Origin: Siphlonurus alternatus
Lineage: Eukaryota; Arthropoda; Insecta; Ephemeroptera; Siphlonuridae
Length of the DNA stretch: 64,000 bases
Assembly: GCA_949825025.1 (NCBI GenBank)
Contig: OX463784.1
Span: forward strand, 14,489,283-14,553,282
Direction: 5' to 3'
Shown: one piece after another, positions 1 to 12,300 of the stretch
Numbering within the stretch: position 1 is the first letter of the stretch
Layout: every line of letters starts with the position of its first letter
Translations under genes and position numbers: made by a program
Notes under the pieces: generated by a model
Told to the model about the DNA's origin: nothing
The model's database searches: none
The model's input: only the letters and a program-made list of their open reading frames with translations

Positions 1-58
1 ATAAGATAAAAAAAAAATAATGTTTTTTTTTAATAAACCCCACCTCTTCCTTCCTCAG

Positions 59-309
59 GAGCTGCTGATGAACCGAGATGATTACCTGCGCCCCCTACGT
101 GCCCTGCTACGAGAGTTGGTTCGTGTTCTGCGAGGGGACCTGCCCCTGCAGGTTCTGTGTCGTGCCCTCATGCGTGACAGACGAGATCAGACGTTCAGAG
201 ATTTCTCGCCCAAGGAGCGCATGATGGCCGCCATCGCAGACCTCGTCTCCCTGTGCATCCTCCTGGCCGTGTCTCCTGCAGTCAGAGAGGCTGCTGCCCT
301 GCTCTCTCG
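59..309 (+). CDS. INTS1: INTS1 exon 1 of window
   Basis: The acceptor is a pyrimidine tract followed by CAG at 56-58 and the donor is GTCAGT at 310. It encodes window residues 1-83 and ends in phase 2. It contains the recognisable ELLMNRDDYLRPLRALLRE helix. An in-frame ATG at 20 lies in the intron and is not a start. Confidence 0.93.
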
Positions 310-3300
310 GTCAGTATGTCATAAAAGTGCAGTGAACTCATTTTTATATTTTAAAAGAAATTTATGATCCTCAAAATAATATTTAAAAGTTTGAAGAAAA
401 TAAGATTAAACACCCCTTTTTTTTCTTCAATGGGTCAAGCAAGAAAGCAAGATACAGTCATTCTTATTAGTTATGTCTATAAAATCCCATGCTATTTGAG
501 CTGCTTGAATGAAAGATCATGTTGGTCAACCTTTTAAGAACAACTACCGGTATCTTGATTATCTTCACATCAAATTAATCAGCTACTGTACATACTGATG
601 CAAAATAAAATAAACTTGCATCGAGTTATTGTTACAGAGGAGACAAGAGGGAGATCCAGACTCTGCTGAACTTCCGCACGCTGGTGGCCAAGATCCAGAG
701 GGACGCAGTGTGGTGGTTGCAGGATACCGTGCCTCGAATGTTCCATCCTGTGGCAGCAGACTTCAACCACGCTCTGCACAAGGTAAACATGATTACTGTT
801 AGAAAGACTGGCTTTATCCTTTATAATGAAGTTTTTCAGCTTCAATTTCAATTTTTTAACAATTGGTTTTAAAAATTGAGGCAATGAATTGAGACACATA
901 AAAATGTCAAATACTGTATTTCTAAATTCAGTATATCCTGCACAATAATTTAAATTACAAAATTAGGTCTGTTCGTAAATGTACAATCAATATATGAATC
1001 AATAATCAAATGAACCTTTTGTACAGAGGAAAAAAATAATTTATTATTTTATTATTGTGTATTTACGAAAATACCTTATAAGTCTTCTTTTCGTATGCTA
1101 CGAAAATACCTTATAAGTAAGAATTTAAAATTTTGATTCAAATAATTTATGTTTTATTTCAAGTGTGAATAAAATTAAAACAAAATTAATATTGATTGCT
1201 TTTTTAATACAATAACCCTAATTTATCTTCATCTATTTGACAGGTTCTGTTCCTTGAGCCGGCGGAAGTGTACCACGGTAAAGACAGCTGGCCATCTGAG
1301 AACGAGCGAGCCACCATGTACCGACTTGCGTCTGAGGTTCATGTCTTACAGAACACCCTGGCTCGTCTGTGCCTCATGGGAACGTCCAAGGAACACCCCA
1401 TCTCATGTCCCGACCTTCTAGATCTTATAGACCGTATCATCAAACGTGCAGCTGCAATTCCAAGCGAAGGAACACCTTCGATACTAGTTGAAAAAACAGA
1501 TTTATTTGAACTTTTAATTGGTCTTTGTACATACAGACATCCAGAAAATATTACTTTACCTCAAGGATATTGTCCACCACAATTAGCAATCACAAATTTA
1601 TATTGGAAAGCATGGATTATGTTATTAATATTAGCAGCACATAATCCAAGTTCATTTGGTAATATTGCTTGGGAAAAATATCCAATTTTAAGAGCATTAA
1701 TGGAAATGTGTATTACAAATCATTTTATATTTCCACCTCCAACAATGGCATTACTTGAAGAAGATAATAAAGAAATACAATTAGCTGCTTTAGAAAAACA
1801 ACAGATTCTTGAGTTTGAGTCACATCTTGCTGCGGCCTCCACTAAAGTTGCTATTACGGAAACAACCAGTTTGCTACTGTCACAGTTGACGAGTCTTGAC
1901 CCGACTGGACCTGCTAGAGCACCTACACTCGCCACACTAGAGGCACTCAAGAAACTCAATGAACAGCTACATCTCGGGCACAGACTCTGTAGAAGCAGAA
2001 GACCAGACTTCTTATTGGACGTAATTCAGAGACAGGGAGCGTCACAAGCAATGCCGTGGCTCGCCGATCTAGTTGAGAGTTCAGAAGGAGCACTCAGGTC
2101 AGTATATTTGTAGCAATAGAAATGCTGATTAAGTTAACTGTAAATAAAAATACATGACGACATTATTTAAAAATTAATGATAGTGGGGTTAATTTACACA
2201 GCTTTTTTCAAATTTGATAGTGGTTTACTAACTTTTATTACAAATTTTAATTACAGTAGATAACAATTGCTACACAGTTATTATGTACTCAATATGGAAA
2301 GTAAATTTAATGTTTAATTAATGAAATACTGTTGATAAATATCCATAAAAGTTAAAATTAAAAATTAATTTTTTCTCAAGAATGTGATGATTCTTTATTT
2401 ATAGAAAAATGAATTAAACTAAGTAAGACATAATGAAAGGACTGCAGTAAGATATAAATGCTACTTTGGTCCTCTTGTCCGTTGCCTATTAAGTGAGAGT
2501 AGGTATGAAAGCCGTGTTCCTTCCTTAGTCTTCAACTACGGATCCACGGGCCACTAAGGCACAGGCAGGTGTGCTGGCCAAGTGAGACACGTGTGAGCTC
2601 GGACACTAGGTCGCGGGCCCTTGGTTCTGGTTTCTGGGACGGCACCTTCGGGTGTCAGTCAGTTCCGAGGTGTGAGGTGAGGAATGCAGGTAATAACACA
2701 GTCGAACGAGAGGCCCACCCAACCTGTGCAGCTTCGGGGCTGCAGGTGGATTTTTTGGTTAATTTTTAGTTAGAATGAACCCAAAGTGAGCTATTGTGGG
2801 AGTCAAGCTCAAGATCAGATACAGTACTATGAAAAATTTCCATGGCAGTAATATTTTTTTAGAAAATCATCACATTTTTATAATATGTATTAAAAATTTA
2901 ATAGTGAAAAAAAAAATTACTGTACTATAAAATGTAGCTAGTTATTAAATTGCATTCATCAAATTAAAAGACAATTAAATTAATAAACATTATTACATTA
3001 CCAAAATTGTTAATTGCCTGCCCCAGAATACAAAACAGTAATAAAAATTATTCATGTCTGTACTAACGTCTCTTCTCTCCCTACAGCCACTTGCCAGTAC
3101 AGTGTCTGTGTGAGTTCCTGCTGAGTGACTCGACTCTGGAGGGGAGTGTGGAGGGAGGGGAGGGCTCTCAGGCCGTCCAGCAGCGCCAGGTCAAGCAGGC
3201 CCAGTTACTGACCCACCTGCGAGGCCTGCTTTCTGATACCGCCAGCCCTGACGCTCCGGCTCAGTGCTGTGAGGTCCTAGAGTACTTCCTCAGGAGACTG

Positions 3301-6300
3301 GGCTCACCACAAGCAGCCAGCAGGTCCCAGGCTATCAAGGTGGGATTATGTTTCTAGACAAACCTTAATTTAATAAGAATCAATCCAAAGTATTATATAA
3401 TTATTTTATTAAACAAAAATAGTGTACAGGTACAATTAAACATAAATAATTAGGTGTATAGACATAAATCAGAAACACAAATAGAGTTATAGAACATAAA
3501 ACATATTTACAGTAAAAACTTGTTATTACGTAACTTGTTATAAGGTAAAAACTCGATATTAAATAACGGAGTAAAGGTCCCTTAAAGGAGGGGAACCGCT
3601 TCAGCTTTTATATTTTTAATGTTTTATAAATAATGTCAAACTTACTTGTGCACCAAAAAAATAGTCACCACCCTCCTCCTTCCACCATTTCAGCAGTTGA
3701 TTTTCAAAAAGTGCGCCAAAGAAAATTGGGGCTTATGACGTAAAGCGCCATGATAGGTCAAGCGCAACCAATCGTTGATCTTGACGTCATATGCCCCAAT
3801 TTTCTTCGGCGCGCTTTTTAAATGTCAACTGCTGTACTGGTAGAAGGAGGAGGGTGGTGACTATTTTTTTGGTGCACAAGTAAGTTTGACATTATTTATA
3901 AAACATTAAAAATATAAAAGCTGAAGCGGTTCCCCTCCTTTAAAAAATAATTAGTATTGCAGGCATAGGAAAAACTTAATATAAGGTAAACTCGATATAA
4001 GGTAAACCCAATTTCCTGGGTCCGTTGATTTGACGTAATAACAAGTTTTTACTGTATGTCTAATTGTATCTGTATATTTGTGTTTACTAAAATAATTATA
4101 TTAAAATGTATTAAAAACTCTTTTATTATAAATCAGGGTTTGTTTTACTGTTTCACTCCCTGCAGCATATGCAGCATATCTATATTTATTTTGTTGAAAC
4201 AACAAAGTTCTAAGTTAAAATTACTCAAGAAAATTAGTTAGAAAGAATAATATTTATCGTCAAGGTACATCAGTGTTGCTACCTATCGATGCTACACCTA
4301 ATGTCCTTCCTCTGCACATAAATAACATTTTTTACCTTATTTTTCCCAGGGTCTGAAGCTGTTGCTGACTGACGATGAAGAGGACGAGGCTGGTGCTGCC
4401 CCCACGTGGCTGCTCCAGCAACTACCCTTGCTGCCTCACTTCTCGCTGGCCAGACCACAGGCAGTTCTGGCCTTGCGTCAGGCGTGCCAGGCGGAGAACG
4501 AACTGTCCGCCCTCGGAGCCTACCTGCAGTTCCTCGCCAAACATGCAGTCAATGACCCCCTGCCAGAGTTGGCAGACCTCGTGCTGGTGAGTCGGAGGTT
4601 TAGTTTGCAATGAAAAAACAGCTGTTTTAATAATTAATGTTCAATTGCTTGTTACTGATGAATGTGTGTTGGCTTTGAAGTTATATATAAAAAATATTTC
4701 ATTTTACTACCGTACCGTTTCTAAGAAAAAAATAAAATAAAATGCCAAAAAGTATGTTAAAAAGGATGTCGTGCAATAAATAGAAAATACTAAAGACATT
4801 ATTTACATCTTTTGAAAGGAAAGACATTCAATTTTCATTGAGTTACTTATTGGTAAAAAAAATAATTTGCTTAATCTTAAGGCAAGGTTACATAGTAAGA
4901 TTGAGACTAATAAGGCAGACAGTAAATTGTTGAAGTGCACATAATTAAGAGTAAGACACAAGCAAGTAAAATACTGTATGCCACACTTTTCTTATCAAGC
5001 CACAAAATATGATAGAATTTACAACACTGTCCTTTGATTCCAGGACATGGCCCAGCTGATTGTAGAGAGGAATACAATCGCCCAGTCACTTCTTCCCTCT
5101 ACTGAAGGAGAGACAAGTGACCCAGCCGCAACCACTACGTTACATGCCCTCATGCAGATCTTCATGGCTTACCTACAAAAAGCGAGGGAACCGAGGAAAG
5201 AAGCATACACTTGGTCAGAAAGCCAAGACCAAATCCTCGTTACGTGGAGTACAGGAGAAGAATCCACCATGCATATTCTAGTAGTCCATGCCATGATCAT
5301 ATTGCTTACATATGGTCCAGGACAAGATGCTGTACTGTTTTCTAACCTAATGGAAACTTGGGTACCAACTAATAGAGAACCACCAAAAGCATTTTTAGTA
5401 GATACTTCTGAAGAAGCATTACTAATACCTGATTGGTTGAAATTAAGGATGATTCAATCTAGTGCACCAGGATTGGTAGATGCAGCTCTTACAGATCTAG
5501 AACCTCCTCAGTTACTGTTGTTTGTACAGTCTTTTGGAATACCACCTGCAAATATGAGGTAAGAAGCCTTGAATTTTTTATCAAGACATTTTTTTTTCTC
5601 TCAAATTGTTATTAAATGTTATTACATTTCAAAGTGTACGTTAAATATTGAAGAAGTAAATTCTATATTTTATTTATTTATTTATTTATTTAATTGAATC
5701 AATTGAAATAATTTTAATTAACAAAAAATAATAATAAAGAAATATAATTAAATAATTATTAATTATTAATAAAAACAGTGCAAAACCTCTTTTTAAAAAT
5801 GTGTTTACTGCTACATAATTGTATAAATTGCAAACATTTTTTTAATACATTATGCCACAAATTTCACTTGCCTAATTAGTACCTCTCTTGTCTTCCCAGC
5901 AAGCTGCTACTGACACTTGACCGGGCAGTTGAGAGTGACCCTGATGGTGTTCGCGAGGCGGTACAAGACAAGACGTACATGGCTCAGCTGGTGCAAGTGC
6001 AGCACTACCGTGGTGCCGTCGGAGGACAGAGGTTCTTGCAGCTGGTCCAAGAACCTTCCCCACCCTCCTCCGTATCCTCCACCCCCACCCCGACCTCTGC
6101 CACGCTGGTTCGACCTCCCCTGCCAACAGCCCCTCTGGTGACGAGGCTCGACGTCACTCCAGAACAAGTACCCTGGCTGCTGGGGGCGGTCTTCTCAGGC
6201 AACCCTAGCGAGGCTGGCGTGGCCTTCAGCAGACTGCACAGGGTACGTGGGATGGGAGTGACTTACCTAAAAATATGTTTACCATGTGCAAGAATTTTAC

Positions 6301-9300
6301 CATGTTCAAAATTTGGTGGAAACTTTTCAGGAGAAGAAGAAATAAAAATACTACTGTATATAATGTACCTAAAAGAAAACAATACTTAAAAAATAGATTA
6401 TTATTTCGTTCTACATTAACATTAAAGACGAGCATTAAAATTTTACACCTTTAGTTTTGGGAGCTGATGAATTCAAAGTTGTAATTAATGAAAAGGTTGT
6501 ATAATATAGAATCCTTGGATTAAACTTTTAATATATTGTACAGTAATTAAACATTTTTTTTTTTTTTTTTTTTTTTAATTTTGCTTGCAATACATGTATT
6601 GGTTATGTTTTTTTATTTCAATGCCGAATATCTAGATACTACTTCCCCTCCATGGCTATTTCATTATCACTGTGCATGCTCCTCAGATATTGGAAGATAT
6701 CGTAAAACATTGTACAACATTATCAAATATCTGGAGAGGTGAGGGAATGAATATCTTAGATATTTGGCTTGGGAATAAAACAAATGTAACCATTATTTTA
6801 CTTTCAATAATTTCTCAAAAAATCTATAACTCGCTTCAAAAAAATTTACAAGTGTAGAATGAAGTATTTGGTGGTAAAAAAGGTAGAGAAGAATAATTTT
6901 TGATAGTGTGAAGTAGTTTAATTCACAAACATTAAATGGTGTCCCAAAAAAATCTTGCCAATGGTGCAATGCTTTTTCTTACGGAGCGAAAGGGATGTCA
7001 AGTTCTCTACCTCAATTGTTAATTTATTTATTCTTTATTTGCTAAAGGAAAAAAAGAAGAGATTGACAGTACTTCGTAAGTATTATAGCTGATGTTACTG
7101 ATTACAGGCATTATCTGCAGAGGTGCGTGATTTCAACTCGACCGCCGGCTCGCCTCTCAATCTGCTCATCACCACCATCCTGAACCTGGAGAACCAAGTG
7201 GTGGGGTCTGCCGCGATGGCACAAATGGTGCTGACCATGTCACACTTCTCATGCCCCCTCTTCAGATTAGTAACTTCCATCAAACGAAGCAAATGTCCAG
7301 CAAACCTTCAGAAATCTCTTCTAATATTAAGTGAACAAATTGTAGCAATAAATCAACCATCACCATTAACAGCAATAACAAAAACTTATATATCAAAATA
7401 TAATGGAGAAAAAACAAATGTTATTAAAGATGATTTTTCTATACTTCAAGAAGGACAAATTGGACTTATGTTAGAACCAAATCAAGCTAAAAAATTGGTA
7501 GAGACTGCTACTCAGAAATTATTAGACCAAGCTGCGTCTACTAGTACGTCAACAACTACAAATACGGGGCTGTTACTTGATTGGTTGTCTTGTTTAGAAC
7601 CTGAGATGATTGGCTCGTGCCCGGAAAAACAAATGCAGTTGTTATTCTCTAAAGCTAAAGGAGGTGCGGCTGCATGTAGGCCATATTTGTTGACGTTGTT
7701 GACGCACAGGACATCGTGGGCTACGTTACATACCTGTATGACGGCATTGCTCAAAGAGTGTAATAAAAGGTGAGTTTAATCAATTCTGGGCATTATCGTA
7801 AAATGATGGAACTTTAATCTGTTGCTAGTGGCAGTGTCTGAAAGGTGTAGACTGTAGAGAGAGAGAAGGTTACTGTATATTAAATGGCCTTCTACATGAA
7901 TATATCAACTTTCAGCACCTCATTATTAGTTAATAAAAATTAGCTCTTGATTTTTTTAAATAACTCACAAACTTTGCTTAAACAAGTAGCAGAAAAACAC
8001 AATTAAAATTTTTAATTCATAAATTTATCCTTTTTTATACATTAAAGTATTAAATATAATTTCAGCTTCAAATTAAATCTCAAGAAATTATTCCAAATTA
8101 TAACATTTATTTTTACATAATTTCTACTACTGTACTCATTTGACAATGTCTCATCTGTTCCAGTTACGACTCTGCGGCTGTGCTGGACTTTCTGTGGGCT
8201 CTGATTGGCAACCCCAAGTTGTGGCAGGGACGGGAGAAGAGGACCCCCAAGCACCACAGCACCGAGGACATTTTGGGACTGTCCACAAACCAGGTACAAA
8301 GTCAGAGACAACAATGGCAATTCATGAGTGTCTGTAACTCTTATTTTTATTATTGATTTAATTGGCTTTAACTTTATTTAACTTAAAATACTTTCAAAAC
8401 GTTACCAAATGCATGATATTTCTTCTTGGGGTGATGCAATCTGTTGAAGGTAGACAACATCTCTTGGACACACAAATAATGCTATTATGCAGAAACAAAA
8501 ATATACAAAATTTATTTGAAATTTTCCAAAAATTTATATTGAGCACTACAGTTTTGCAGAGCTCCTCGTGAGCGCATGCTGCTCCACAATAATGTAATAT
8601 GTAAATCATAAGTTTAATATCTATTGGATAGTCAATTCTGTTTTTCAAGCACATATTATATTTTCTTTAATAACACCCTGACCATGCCCACCCTCTCAGA
8701 TCTCGGTGCTACTTGACTACGTGGTGGAAGAAGCCCTCTGTCTTGGTCAGGGAGACTCCAGTGGTCCCAACGTGCCGCTGGCCAGCATGTCTCGTCAGAG
8801 GGAGGTGTTGGAGACTCGCGTACCGTTGGTGTTGCAGTGTGTGCAACCGGACGCCATGCAGAGTGCCGTCAGACATCTGGCACCAGCCATGATGGCCAGA
8901 GATGGGTCAGTACATTGCAAAGACGTGGTGTAGAACTTAGTTCTTCTGTTCTTATGTAGCCAAGTTGATTTTAATAATGATTTTAAAGTGTAGTCTCTGA
9001 AATATTATTAAAAATTCAATTTTAGAAAGCAATAAATTGTCACCTCAGCTTGTACCATAGTTAAAAAACTGTAAGAAATTCTAATCATTTTAGCATAACT
9101 TGAGCACTGAAAATATTAATTAAAATATTAATGCCAAAATGAAAGGTATGTGCCGATAAATTTGTTGTGGCCAAATAAGTAAACTAAACTTAAAAGAAAC
9201 TAAACTCAAAACTCTACACTTACACTTAAATTTTTGTTTAAACTTTTAAATGGGACAAAGTGGACTGACACTTTTTATGGTTTCAGTGCTCATTTTCTCT

Positions 9301-12300
9301 TTGCTGCTTTACGTGAAAATTTACTAACACTTTTTGCATCCTCTAAAACTTAACAACATTTTTCTCTTATTTTCTTCAGTAAAGGATTTCGAGGATATCA
9401 CAAACTAAGACAAAAGTTAGTCAAAATATGTTATAATATTTTGACTGTTATATGTGATGGTGATGTTTGACTTGTTAAAAATTTATTGTACCTACTCCAT
9501 ATTATGTATTGTGTAATAATATCCTCAACTTATGTGGTTGCTACTGATGTTTGTGTTTAATTATGAATCCATTAACCAACAATATCGTTAATTTATATTT
9601 CAGATGTTTACTTTAATTTCTTATGTAAAAAAAAACAAAAAAAAAAACAAATAAATTACTCAAAATATCTGAATATTACCAAAATTGAAAGCTATGTATT
9701 GCATGCTATATATGGAATATAAATGACTATAAAATATGAAAAACAAAAACAGAATACTGTACTGTGGTTACGTTTTTTTACTCCCCACCCTAGACCTCAG
9801 ACTTCTAGCTCCGCCCCTAATATTTTCCCGCCAAGCATGCTCCGCCCCTAGAAGTTTCCCGCCAAAGCCTTGAGATTCAGAAAGCGCAACTGCACATGCG
9901 CCAGTGGGTGGCTTAGAAATTGGTAGCCGGCGTCCGATTTTCAGCTGAGATCTCCCAGTATGTGTGACGTCATGAGAGGCGGGGAGAAAATATCAGCTAG
10001 AGGACCTCAGAGGTCGGGCTTCGGAATAAAAAAACGTAGCCTGTTTGATGACTCCCCTACCCCTTTCTTTAAAATGGTGTGAAGACCTGCTTGAGTGTAT
10101 GGCATCAAAAAACATTGTGAAATAATGAGAGAATATTGACATTGTCTTGGACTTTGAAAATGTAGCTCCTACAAACCCTAATGTTGCTCGAGTGTGACAC
10201 CAACCCTCGAGTCCTCGTAACTGACTATCACGTCTCTTCCAGGACTCGGTCTCGCATCAGTCGTCAGTTACTTTTGCAGCTGTACCTTTGTGTCCCGGGC
10301 CTCATCTCTCACCTGGCAGACCCTGAGAGAGACGCCTTCCTGAGCGGAGCCTCCGCCACCTCTCGCAGTTCCTGCACCCTGGACGTGACCTCACACTGCT
10401 TGCTGTCGGCACTGGCTGCGGCACCAGGTCAAGGAAAGGACTGGAACAGGAAGGCTCAGGATTTGGAGCTGACTGCAAGGAAAATGGCGGCAACACACCC
10501 TTTGTTGGTGCTCAGGTAAGAGAAAGTGTAAACAATTTCAGCTACTACCTCCAGTCCTAGCAAAATAGAAAAATTTCACTGACTTTTAAAGCCGATATTA
10601 CATGATACAATTTTTCTAATTATTGTATACAATTTTTCCTTTCAAGAAAACTTCAACTCCATTTGTTTGTATGGAGATGAAATTTTCTTGCAAGGAAATA
10701 TTGTATGCAAAATTGTATCAAGTGACACCGGCTTAAAGTAAAGTGCGCACGAGAAAAAAAAGTTGAGTTGGTGCTATCTAAAAATAGCTCAAGTGGTCCT
10801 CCATAAGGAACTGAAATCCAAAAAATTCCATCTCAAATAGGTTCTCCAGAAAAAAATTCCAAAGTCTGAATGAGCGCGTCGCTTAACATTGGGCCTTACC
10901 TGACAAAACCCCTCGATTATCTCGAGAAAATACTGCGTTCAGTGGTATGAAAAAAATATAGCGATGTTCTATGACTTGAATTTTAACCACAAGCAAATTT
11001 TAAGCATTTTTTTTCGAATCAGATTTTCCGTAAAAAAATATTGAAAATCGTCCATGTTAAATTATCATAAGAAATTTCAATGATTTTTTACAGAAAAACC
11101 GATTCGAAAAAAAATGCTCAAAATTTGCATATGGTTAAAGCTCAAGTCATAGAACATTGCTATATTTTTTGCATACCACTGAACGCAGTATTTTCTCGAG
11201 ATAATCGAGGGGTTTTGTCAGGTAAGGCCCAATGTTAAGCGACGCGCTCATTCAGACTTTGGTATTTTTTTCTGGAGAAATTATTTGAGATGGAATTTTT
11301 TGGATTTCAGTTCCATATGGAGGACCACTTGAACTATTTTTAGATAGCACCAACTCAACTTTTTTTTCTCGTGCGCACTTTACTTTAAGGCTATATAAAG
11401 TCATGCTGTTATCCAGCATTATCAAATAAAATCTGTTATCGAATCCTGTTAAGAATTACAAAACTACATATATAAATTTATTCACAGTTTCTTTATTCAT
11501 GATATTAATGTATTATTTATTTTTATTTATTATTTTTCATGCAAATTACAGAAAATAATGATATACTGTACAATACAAAATGTGCGACCATAGGGTCAGT
11601 CTAAAACAAAGTCTTCTGCTCGTTGTTAGTAAACAAAGTATTGTTGTGTAATGTCTGTCGCGTGAAAGGAAAAACCTGGGACAGTTGTTGATTTACATGT
11701 TAACTTATGGAAAATGACCGTTAATTTTGAAGTTGAAACGGTTGCCTAGCACCAACAATGCCATTACGTTCTCTGCTCTGGTGGCAAAATTAGGCATTAC
11801 GTCGTCCCATGTTTAACAATGAAAAAGGCTGCATGCGACAGACATTATAAACAATGGTTTGTTACAACCATTGCGAGTAAAAGACTTTGGTCTATCTAAA
11901 ACGTCATTGTACTTGCAGACAACTGCCCATGCTGGCGTCGTCTCTGCGAGGTCGTGTCCATCTTGAGTCCCCGGTGTTCCGAGGACGCTCCCACCTCCTC
12001 CTCTTCATGCAGAGTCTGGGACTGCTGGAGCTGCTGCAGCCGCACCTCTTCCAGCCGGAGCATGCTGCGCCCCTCGAGGACACGTTGGACTCCTTCTTTG
12101 CCATGTTCCAGGTAACAAGGGGTTCTTATCTTTGTTGCAATAGCTTCCGTGACTTTGTACTACTGAAAATAAGAGTTGAAGTAAATCTTGAGAATTTAAA
12201 GTGAAATAAAATACAAATTTCAATTTGAGTTTTTGTTTTTTGTTTAATACAGCAATTATTTAATTAGTTTTTATTGCAAAAACACTGCTCCTTTAGTGAT

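Noticed and set aside
5872..6202. Several long minus-strand frames opposite an INTS1 exon
   Set aside because: They are shadows of the GC-rich exon 5900-6242, which has correct splice sites and family similarity on the plus strand.
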